Assembly (NCBI GenBank): GCA_046349915.1 | Contig: JAXMBL010000011.1 | Coordinates: 124,001-188,000 of the forward strand | Source: CAIXSC01 sp046349915 | GTDB lineage: Bacteria > Planctomycetota > Planctomycetia > Pirellulales > Pirellulaceae | Reading direction: 5' to 3' | DNA length: 64,000 nucleotides | Shown here: in pieces, positions 38,001 through 40,099 of the stretch | Layout: each line of letters begins with the position of its first letter | How positions within the stretch are numbered: position 1 is the stretch's first letter | Notes under the pieces: generated by a model | Told to the model about the DNA's origin: nothing | Seen by the model: only the letters and a program-made list of their open reading frames with translations | Databases searched by the model: none | Made by a program: the position numbers and the translations under genes

Positions 38001-38538
38001 TACCAACGGCCTCGAAGGCTGGTCGGGCGGCGGGCAGCCAATCATCGGCAACGACTTCGCCAACACGCTAAACTTCCAGTTGATCAGCATGACTGGCGTG
38101 CCCTACATCGATGGCGGCTTGGGCAACGATACGATTACAGGCACGAACGGCGTGGACGATTTACGAGGCGGCGCCGGAAACGATACGCTATTCGGCATCG
38201 GCGGCACGGACACGCTCCGCGGCGGCGCCGACAACGATTCACTCAACGGCGGAGATGGCACGGATTACTTGTACGGCGATGAGGGCGTTGACACTATCAC
38301 CACCGGTTCGGGACGAGACTTCGTCTACTTCGCGGACGATCTGGCATCCGAGGACGTTATCACTGACTTTGCCTTGTACAGCGACACGATCAATCTCCAT
38401 GCCTATGCGCCGCTGACATACTCAACCAGTTGGTTTGCCATTACTTCGCCGAACACGCGGATTACTTTGCCGAACGGCAAGCGAATCCGTTTGTTGAATT
38501 GGGCAAGAGTGGTGACGTCGAGCCAGTTTCAGCTCTAG
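17059..38538 (+). CDS. Giant extracellular repeat protein (7,159 aa) with PATR-type and RTX repeats
   Basis: One uninterrupted frame. I choose the ATG at 17059 (GAGGAG 7 nt upstream) rather than the first in-frame start at 16801. The N-terminus is basic and carries LESLEERSMMAA near residues 31-42, resembling the LEPR-XLL-type motif of large planctomycete surface proteins; there is no ordinary signal peptide. Next come a bacterial Ig-like region, three ~143-residue modules (17690-18980), and six autotransporter-associated beta-strand repeats near 20398, 21205, 23982, 26730, 30231 and 32405 (e.g. GTLVLSGKNTYAGATTINGG). A DUF642/galactose-binding-like insert starts NGSFESP at ~20510. Five LTDxELxxIxxG...IGD modules and a 3 x 150-residue tandem follow. 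The C-terminus (from ~37075) holds RTX calcium-binding nonapeptides (GGDGDDLIHGGDGSD). Beta-helical adhesin or matrix protein, possibly type I secreted. No beta-barrel and no dedicated secretion genes nearby. Very few cysteines seen. Confidence 0.92.
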   Translation: MFRRLNSWLSSQRIYKNQQRQSVARAKRRAFLESLEERSMMAATVLDASFLATGTAPANATTLTVTFSEPVLNAAVASSYELRRAGADGLLGNGDDVLVTLSSSYTGATATLSFAALTQDIYRLTVKDTITDGGGNPLDGDADSVAGGVWTRDFVVGALSTTLVSPAPNNYPADVEFGGWGAGQLVQGPSGAFDGLNRLRVGGVDVTPTAPPSVNFVESFSNVTQSQISSSFSPLAGLSASLTMSGSNPVRLSTSFSLYATPSMNWANVQVRFVVDGSPLPVAQTILIPARSSGDPQSMHVVVEDYATLAAGAHTITVEAKQFVDPGQGGAPSSFPIVVDDGATATLRAIEFIAPAVVAFSESSANITQIQIPDSFAPLSGLSTTLNSSGANPVRLSASFNLFDFPSSTWANIEVRFVVDGTPLPVAQSVLVPSRSGGDPQAIHVVVEDYTTLAAGTHTIFVQARQILDPGLGGTPSTFPIFVDDGATATIRAVEYYAPTIGGLSEINVNVPQSQIASSFAPLTGLSTSVTTVEGSTVRLSSALNLYLVPSAGWANVQVRFVVDGTPLPVAQTILTSALSSSDPQTYPVLVEDLVTLAAGIHTITLEARQIIDPAAGGAPGTFPIFIDDGAMATMRVIEFKAQPNLNDSVQTVVTNSQSVAGLTVSREVTVPSTGSQDFVRTIDVFTNPTANPITTTVSVIGNLGSDAATTVFNTSDGDNIVETTDQWIGTDDVDGSGTPAIIHYVHGPNGLQPTSMQVTGDNIIWTYSLTVPANSTVRLANFTILDSTRAGAQADAAALVTPTGFGGQAAAFLAAAELQSLANFTYGNLSASLDEFGNLTITDTDGAKNNKFTLGSDGTTLTITDSSGELFAQTGTNTFTTPLASITGSITLNTGNGNDAVTLNGAIGKPIFYNGGGPSSGPGDSLKITGTGLDATYTPSATTFGNGVISLGGSTVTFTGLEPVDYDVTGGTFTLLLPGANDIVDIANGTLTDLVTPALVITGSSGAVPFENARVRGSAIVIDTTTVAGTDSITITSANNAHANTSLSIITGTEAGDTINVNGGVSLAGTISLSGTNINSTAAGAISSTGLTLTNTGSTSTLAGVVSGANASLTKAGAGTLVLSGKNTYAGATTINGGTLRFGAQPMSIQNGSFESPSIGLSAYVYYSSMSGPQQSAFGWTSTGNGGLAGALQANFSAWGYNSVPDGVQSFSLQRTSTLSQVVNFAAAGDYKLSWMAASRSGQVNPSVVKLDGNVVYNWQTGNPNWTAFSTNFVVPSAGNHTITFEGLTPSADFSVGVDLVTLTSFGSLPSTTAVNITSSGAQLDLNDTNQSIGSLSGVAGSSVSLGNATLTIGNDNGSTVFAGGISDGGGASANVGGKLSKLGLGALTLSYTNSYTGATTVSGGRLEVDGSINSNVTVQSSGTLGGSGTVNSTKTVALQSGGTVAPGNSPGILHVGATTFVSGSTFSVEANGATPGTDYDQLDVTGTINLGGATLATTGAISSSPGQTLVIVNNDSNDPVVGTFAGLSEGSTVTINGVNFLLSYVGGSNNNDVVLMEAETSVLVSGGNLVVTDVNGGSTNDDLTITLVGGNTIRISDSTSGLFAGAGATRVDGKTVDVPLASVSGNIQVNTLGGADTLTLALAGGDFIVAGGVSYAGGSNNDSLVITGGNQGIVTYNYTNATDGNVVMSNFGTVAYTGLAPITNSGSATDAVFNLPIGPSIVTLGDDGVGSNGLSRLSSSPATFELTNFSNPTNSLTINRGNVLDTITVNALPDFTSSLTIGGVGVEFNAITFAGAVTLDTDKSFIARASGTISLPNSTSDLAVRGIGTATLIANNRIAIAAGASVSAEAGDITLTGSGVGAGNFVGISLSGAVISTSGDIVIDGTGGDTATGNHGLQFLGAGALVSTGSGNIDIQGNGGNSTGDNNIGVYLDGQSVVQTSGGSIALTGVGGRNTSSPGNNWGVYINGASSVSAGGTGEVTLNAVSGRGATNPYGLVLENNSTIATNDGDVLVAGSEGVSFINARGLIVQTAASVTAGGAGDITVVSDTIVIDTGTLVAAGDTVTLYPRSGNRQVHLGSTDIHTSRLGLTNTELNHITAGTIQIGDANTGTITLTENITLAAATNLVLTAHSDRNINLGVFSLNAGATGDITMTTGGLGAITTGDNIGNDLIGEDIVLTSGSGGIGTTTNFLRLNANTIAATSSSAVNLIENDSATIAAGGLSAGTNTITLGGGTFTLGGSARIQDASKLTINGATFDVGGFNETLDTLTLTNGSVTGSSGVLTSTNTIQTNAGSITAILGGINGLTQSTTGTTMLGGANTYAGSTTISGGRLNVNGSITSNVTVQTGGTLGGTGTIHSANTVALQSGGTVAPGSSPGILHVGATTFVSGSTFSVEANGATPGTDYDQLNVTGTINLGGATLATTGGIMSSPGQTLVIVNNDSNDPVIGTFAGLPEGSTVSINGVNFVLSYVGGSNNNDVVLMEAETSVLVSGGNLVVTDINGGATNDDLTITLVGGNTIRISDSTNGLFAGPGATQVDGKTVDVPLASVSGNIQVNTLGGTDTLTLALAGGDFIVAGGVSYAGGSNNDSLVITGGNQGTVTYNYTNSTDGSVVMSSFGTVAYTGLAPITNSGSATDVVFNLLNNAGDVRLNDDGIGGNGRSRLSSTSSTFAQTNFANPTGNVTINRGVLGGDTLTVGSVPDLTANLSLGSVGNPWTAVTFAGTLTLAAGNNLFAAGNTVSSSALGVVTVSGDGDIAWRANNVGVNASSTISAVGGVMSIVPITNNRSIVFGASGGVVLDLTDAELDRIAASTLRIGDANSGTISFSESISRASGVFSLQTGSNVTQSGGFTLSAPSLAVRAGGAISLTQSNNVTTLAATTSSGSINYLDADALTIGAVDGVSGLSTNGTSVSVTAGGDLTILNSAAANDVSATTTVSLNAGVNAVNVSSGAHVSGPNGVTITANSVDLAGTLGAGTNTVTILGATGGRAINLGTAVGALDLTDAELNNITAGTISVGDGNSGKITVSSAIILSTPTNLSIQTGGSNIVEFNGGSLNPGVGKNVSLASGATGRIVTTTAGTHVVANALTVLAGATGPDSLGSAAIPFQFTAASLHINQGSGTGNHYLFANGAVSVTQFDSNNNTTFLEGGTFNLSASNVINNSSRFDVRGGATLAVGAFSDTFAQLTLSDGSVTGTGTITTTSAYDLRKGSVNAILAGSVGLTKSTSDTVTLSGANTYSGATTIGGGRLNVNGSINSNVTAQNGGTLGGSGTVNSSKTVTVQSGGTVSPGTSPGILNVGSTTFVSGSTFSIEVNGATPGTQYDQLNVTGTIDLGGATLSAVGTIASSPGQLLVIVNNDSNDPVVGTFSGLAEGAAVSISGVNFMISYVGGSNNNDVVLVQAETSVFVTGGDLIVTDVNGGSTADSLTIQSDTTNSRYVVTSNNASQTLYAGPGVTQVSNTVVHVPFASVTGEIQVDTLAGDDQLTVDFSLGDFSHSLIYNGGSQASSDTLMLSGGGAFATVAHTFTNANEGSIAVAGNSTISYTGLEPIADNLAAVDRTFSFNGGAETITVTDGTAVDGKTQIDSTLGESVYFVNPTGSLTINAGSGDDVITVVSVDSGFGAAVTINGDANNDTVNLNGDISFAANRDLSITTEVLTTGPGADIVTSGSGAITLVSNEIEIDLTSSLVSSGIISLRPADDRTIDLGGGYLNTGAPSVADGFVSYISQFDGGVFQPVVLQVDTDSAGNVTFVNTAPAALVHVSNVGRVGFSGELRAADGSALVGVHSISLELFESAAAPSPYYLETVAVTIPADGSFGYEVGLVQPLGQLPGDFHHSYASISVDGGPALPRFPVQLPRQDASAGGDQLVDGFVNYISRVDGGVSQPVVLQVDTDSAGNVTFVDTAPAALVQFSDVGRVGFSGELRAADGSALVGVRSISLELFESAAAPSPYYLETVAITIPADGSFGYEVGRVQPLGQLPSDFHNSYVSVSIDGGPALPRFPVQLPRQDASAGGDQLVDGFVSYLSRVDGGMSQPVVLQVDTDSAGTVTFVDTAPAELVQFSDVGRLGFSGELRAADGSVLVGSHDLRLSLYDSAAAPTPYYEETVTVSIPADGSFGYEVGAVASLGQLPSNFHNSYAAVSIDGGSALPRFPVQLPRQDVVPPAIPSLSLTDAELDRLFTGTLVIGDLTAGTIAISAAIDRTSATNLNLTGGVAGNIVFYGDGSLASAGGNVTLATSGAQSITSGTATTDVSAGAGLVSLTAGSTGLGVSGNPLVVSAAQLSTNTSGNGAQFLSATGFITIDAGGLNAGAGTIELDGGTFGLGGSNRIADATKVNVNGSTFAIGGFHETVDTLTLASGSVTGSGGTLTSTNTIQTHSGTISATLGGANGLTQSTSGTTTLSAANAYGGVTTVAGGTLALAGSFTNNVASSTAIDVQSGANLDVTGLSAGTLVLANGQTLRGNGTIVGKTVAGSNATVAPGASPGVLNLGDLTLAAGSTLAVEWAGDGGPGNVNGHDQLNVVGAVNVTAATLTVDTTGLSAGEVVPGSEIVIIQNDGIDPIVGTFGGYAEGAIVVTNLAGTGYLAIMTYVGGSGNDAALRVVGSFFELIGGDAVFTDQAGLDNSLLMTLVNGGLDVQITDSLGPVVAGPGAVQVNGNSVRIPLASISGGIVVNTNGGNDSLTIDFGGGDFVPSIAYDGGTQATSDSLTLVGGGTFASVAHALTNASTGTIAVTGNGSINYTGLEPVFDNLSAVDRSFTFHGGAETITVTDGTATDGKTQIDSTLSESIYFVNPTGSLTIDAGNGDDLVAITSVDAGFSTALTINGGANSDTVALNVDVTFAAGKSLLVNAESVSTGAGVELATSGGGFIAFTVDQATIDATSSLASANTVTIKPQTVARPINLGSKSVGSLSLTDGELDRITAGAVQIGDPNSGNVTFQGQISLAVGFAPTLSLTTGGQIIDAFAGTEIVVANLQMSAVGTIGGAGDAMDIDTTTVAASSSNAVINLGEANSTYIAAAGINAGISKVILSGGTFIASDATSFDDTSDLELGPTNTATFDLNGFSETIDSLISTGTDDVITSSVAGSVTLTIGFNHGTGTTFSGAIQNGSANPLHVVKTGVGTQTLAGTNTYLGTTTINNGTLLVTGSLADGAAANDVTVNSSGVLGGTGTIFGSVLGAGGVVSPGVAGTGVLNTGSLSFLGGIFSAELNASSPGAGHDQASVTGTVALGAGVAALTLSGAYVPVSTSLTSLVIVANDGSESTTGFFAGLPEGTPISFNGGTLYITYNGGDGNDVVLNTQPVVSGTSGADTVIITPQAGGDLQFQFNGNAPIVLTSPPNFTFNGNAGDDLLTVSLNAYSLPAGGILFNGGTHDFSSRLPNSLGDVLSVVGSGTQTATYLANGVVNAGVDNDGTVTIAGQGVIAFTQLEPVDMIGLLNANVILPNSNDVVNLNAGADAATGTLQSLVVSGTSNSVPFESVHLRDNTNVSLNTSSVDGDDTINIQGGTNAHGNVHLSITTGSGTDVINVPASLTMTGNLHLLSQNIAFTGGTLTASTITLNAGNGAITTTSVSVDVAASAVSATATTGIDVDTNVTDASLSNTGAGSVRVDEANALNLLGLNVANGNAIFNAGGAITDDAAATIGVSGNAALNGTSITLGDTATDLFNVGTLTFGSSGAVSIHEDSQIDLTAANSAASLVLTAESDSLNDAAGAILSVSGNARLTANGVGGAITLGDNSGDTTNFGSLDIDSIGPVFVSENSSMNLNAGGGTTVTLISESAAIIDNNGSATNLTASAAVLKGVSGIGVGDALETTLANLEASTGVGGVFIDNSRALVIGGIAVGNQGVAVAGASGGIAITTVGTLLVSEQVVAPDAITLEARESNSGVLSDDLAIAAVNVQSTGSSVTLNAADDVSAASGATISAFTTIVVHVDNGAGTLGADNDVGSGATVDFDTLAPDPIFIASGGLFITGGSDNDAFNLKPQVGAAISVNGNPPILPATPGDTLNLDLSDVALGNSLLTLGGTPGSGSYSFAGPETEQSVSFLSIESNNTSTGAYHLVLDMKYSGYENGSADVVNAQLDGTGANLLLSVNGDSIFTGAISDVLSLSVIGSSDDDALVVSESASGLPEFAGAAPAINNSPAGGVSSGGHLNATADAFLDAATGGVTPADVSIHFDGGAGVNSLVLNFTTAHVVHSSSDTLDGVNSGNIGMLNAAGNALQSMLSFARVSPVTLAGAGGSLTVDASSTPVVSRLDVANAGGPSDGLNQITAPVGQGLAAHAFSGFGALVARSGTGNETINLLSLDGAAPASPVGAAAVNSVLLDANNASNTDAAGQDTLVVWTAPATVAVSLKGGPADDLFVVKNGVLLGGAVDGGTHGGQGDTLDFSDFASSATVNLSTGEASFIFGGAAGGILTGGGGDVGSSIENLLAGGGHDVLTGDADMNRIRGAAGDDEIDACSGIDDVDGGAGSDDILVRGTEAEFDVMQGGPGGVEDPTDFDRLLNVAAGPVTLNGFNSLFDAFANSIDLYDGNGFALLGNAGANQLHLGFTEVRNTTTVASGDLNDDVTTSFDNDVATEAAPGYVTYDGGNGVDHVTLVLTPDQIGALTTAELLLVQDYVVSPTGKTLTVTDDDAKGNFLATNFEAARVAVYDDDIVLDITSCFLAIVSEDQVIVGGTGNDTLNGTSLTDLIFGGDGDDLIHGGDGSDCIFGGAGRDQLFGDNLNDLLVGGSGDDTIRGGADEDRIFGGSGSDSLFGEAGHDWMEGGGGNDSVDAGDGNDTVNGGPGVDVVLGGEGADLIRIQGGEAIFDTMNGGGSSDTLELIAGTGSATLAGFSTAASSIELIQGNGQVMQGTEGADTFDLSTVATTTGLASIDGLGDNDTLIGSATSDVLRGGDGDDSLVGGTGFDNLQGGEGNDTLDGGLHDDTLTGGPGVDTQLGGDGYDIFRVQGNDDEFDTLLGGLNTDSVVNIGIVPVVLNAFNSLTNGLEGWSGGGQPIIGNDFANTLNFQLISMTGVPYIDGGLGNDTITGTNGVDDLRGGAGNDTLFGIGGTDTLRGGADNDSLNGGDGTDYLYGDEGVDTITTGSGRDFVYFADDLASEDVITDFALYSDTINLHAYAPLTYSTSWFAITSPNTRITLPNGKRIRLLNWARVVTSSQFQL
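17690..18980 (+). repeat. Three tandem ~143-residue modules in the giant protein
   Basis: Each unit starts with F-S-E/N-x-x-x-N-x-T/P-Q-x-Q-I and contains SxFxPLxGLS, WANVQVRFVVDG, LPVAQTIL and ends in FPIFVDDGATATIR. DNA spacing between equivalent positions is ~430 bp. The units are clearly diverged from each other, so this is an older duplication than the 150-residue tandem. Confidence 0.85.
21260..22210 (+). repeat. Long near-identical internal duplication, copy A
   Basis: About 950 bp that recur nearly base for base at 24041-24991, 2,781 bp downstream (927 codons, in frame). Shared protein landmarks are GGTVAPGxSPGILHVG, GSTFSVEANGATPGTDYDQL, VNNDSNDPVxGTFAGL, LSYVGGSNNNDVVLMEAE and LAPITNSGSATD. 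A more diverged third copy starts 2,748 bp after the second. Confidence 0.9.
24041..24991 (+). repeat. Long near-identical internal duplication, copy B
   Basis: Partner of 21260-22210, with only scattered substitutions by eye. The flanking modules on both sides differ, so the boundaries are fairly sharp. Confidence 0.9.
28216..29545 (+). repeat. Three tandem 450-bp (150-residue) units in the giant gene
   Basis: Units begin at 28216, 28666 and 29116, exactly 450 bp apart; the third is slightly shorter. Units 1 and 2 are almost identical at the DNA level; unit 3 diverges in its middle. Protein pattern: DGFVxYxSxxDGGxxQPVVLQVDT, then VGFSGELRAADGSALVG, YYLETVxxxIPADGSFGYEVG, PALPRFPVQLPRQD. The fold looks like a beta-sandwich that I do not recognise as a named family. 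Confidence 0.92.
37075..38330 (+). repeat. RTX (hemolysin-type) calcium-binding repeat region
   Basis: Clusters of GGxGxDxLx nonapeptides at 37081-37450, 37690-37880 and 38110-38300 encode parallel beta-roll units that bind Ca2+ outside the cell. They are followed by DTINLHAYAP and a ~40-residue C-terminal tail (ending NWARVVTSSQFQL), which could hold an uncleaved type I secretion signal. Confidence 0.9.
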
Positions 38539-38561
38539 ACTTGGCACCTGTGGGAAAATGA

Positions 38562-38587
38562 ACCGACGGACTAGAAGTCCGTCGTAC
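38562..38587. repeat. Dispersed palindrome ACGGACT...AGTCCGT (copy 3)
   Basis: ACCGACGGACTAGAAGTCCG followed by TCGTAC, 24 bp after the giant gene's stop and 38 bp from the MFS stop. It lies between convergent genes, where a stem-loop could end transcription, and is oriented opposite to the copy at 16701. Confidence 0.65.
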
Positions 38588-38624
38588 ACCGTTGCTTGAC
38601 GCGACCAACCATTGACGATTTACT

Positions 38625-39911
38625 TTATCCAGTCTGCTCGGAAGTCTGCCGAGTCCCTTCGGGAACCCATACCAAGAGCGCGAGGGAAATGAGACTGAGC
38701 GCGACGAGTGCTCCGAAGAACGTGGCATACGCCGCGGGCGGGTACTGGATGGCGTCGGCCGTTACCACCGCCTCTTGGCGAAAAGCGTCCAGGATGAGTC
38801 CGCTGGCGTTGACCAGTATCGCGACTCCCACATACGCCAATCCGTTGTAGACCGCGATGGCCGCGCCCACGGCGTTGGCCTCGTTCAACTCCTTCATGGT
38901 CGCATTTCCCGCGGGCGCCGAGGCCGTTGATGCGGCTAGTAAACCGTACGCCGCCAGAAACCACCACGAAGATGCGTTCGTCAAAACGCCAGCCAACAAC
39001 ATCAGGTTGGCGGCAAGTAGCAAGACGCCCGCGGCATACAGGTGCGGCTTGCGACGCTGGCCGGTTAGTTTCAACAGAGGGCCCGCCATCAGCATGAGCG
39101 CCGCGCTGATGAACATCATGATCGTCGTAAACGTCGCGCTGTGCGCTGAAGTCAGGCCAGCGTAGTCTTGGAGGAACTTCTTGCCGATCGCCGCTTGCAT
39201 CACGAAGTAGCTGGGGTAGTTAATCAGGCTGACCAGCAACAAGGCCCAACTCGAACGGTTTTGTATCACCCGCCACAAGGGCCTTAGCGAGAATCGCGTC
39301 TTGGGGGGAGTGAAGTGATCGAGTCCTCGCAGGGCCCAACAAGCCGATCCCCACGCGATGAAGATCCCCACCGCGACTCCCGCCAGCGATTGGCGCCAGC
39401 CAAACGCCGCCACGATGCGCTCGAACGGGAGCATCGCAAAAATCCCGCCGGAGTAACCGATGAACAGCGATACTCCCAGCATGACCGGAAAGCGGCGATG
39501 CCCGAACAGCAGGTCGAGTTCCTTGATGATGCACAAGTACATGAAGCTGGCGCCGAAGCCCGTGAACGCTCGACTCGCGTACAACGCCGTCGGCGACTGA
39601 CACGCGGGAAACCAAGCGGCGCCCACCGCCATGATGAATCCGCCGACTAACAGGGTGCGAGTGCCTCCGAAACGGTCGGCCGCGAGCCCCACCACCAACT
39701 GCATGCCCGCATAGATGTACAGAAAGCCCGATCCAAGGCCGGTGACTGCTGCCGCCGACAGCCGGAAATCAGCCTGTAGCTCATTGAAAATCGTCCCCGG
39801 AACAGCGGTGCGCAGGAAGAACGAGAAGAAATAGAGCGATAACATCGACAGCATGGCCAACACGAGTTGGCGACGACCCATCGACAGACCGGCGAGCTCG
39901 GATGAATTCAT
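38625..39911 (-). CDS. Major facilitator superfamily transporter
   Basis: A 428-residue protein with twelve predicted membrane helices. The MFS signature between helices 2 and 3 is GLAADRFGGTRTLLVGG, and the first helix region LSLYFFSFFLRTAVPGTIFNEL fits the NNP/ProP-like branch with many sugar or organic acid porters. It drives uptake or efflux of a small solute using an ion gradient in the inner membrane. The substrate cannot be read from sequence. It is divergently transcribed from the POTRA-like gene (39912-40099 is the shared upstream region) and convergent with the giant gene. Confidence 0.88.
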   Translation of the reverse strand: MNSSELAGLSMGRRQLVLAMLSMLSLYFFSFFLRTAVPGTIFNELQADFRLSAAAVTGLGSGFLYIYAGMQLVVGLAADRFGGTRTLLVGGFIMAVGAAWFPACQSPTALYASRAFTGFGASFMYLCIIKELDLLFGHRRFPVMLGVSLFIGYSGGIFAMLPFERIVAAFGWRQSLAGVAVGIFIAWGSACWALRGLDHFTPPKTRFSLRPLWRVIQNRSSWALLLVSLINYPSYFVMQAAIGKKFLQDYAGLTSAHSATFTTIMMFISAALMLMAGPLLKLTGQRRKPHLYAAGVLLLAANLMLLAGVLTNASSWWFLAAYGLLAASTASAPAGNATMKELNEANAVGAAIAVYNGLAYVGVAILVNASGLILDAFRQEAVVTADAIQYPPAAYATFFGALVALSLISLALLVWVPEGTRQTSEQTG

Positions 39912-40099
39912 GGTAGATCAGGCAAGGGAGGTGGGTTGGGCAGATCGAGATTCTATCAGGTCGCTCTCCTGAAGTGGCTTCGGATTGCCGCCAAGGGCTT
40001 TTGCTGGTAACTTTCGCAGGTCTGTTATCGACCAGCAGGCGAGCATGGAAGCGATTGTCAGGGCCCCGCGGTTTCCCGTCCGAAATGGAGTTCGGATTT

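Noticed and set aside
37075..38330. Short regularly spaced repeats resembling a CRISPR array
   Set aside because: They are protein-level RTX nonapeptides within an open frame, degenerate in DNA, without identical repeats or unique spacers.
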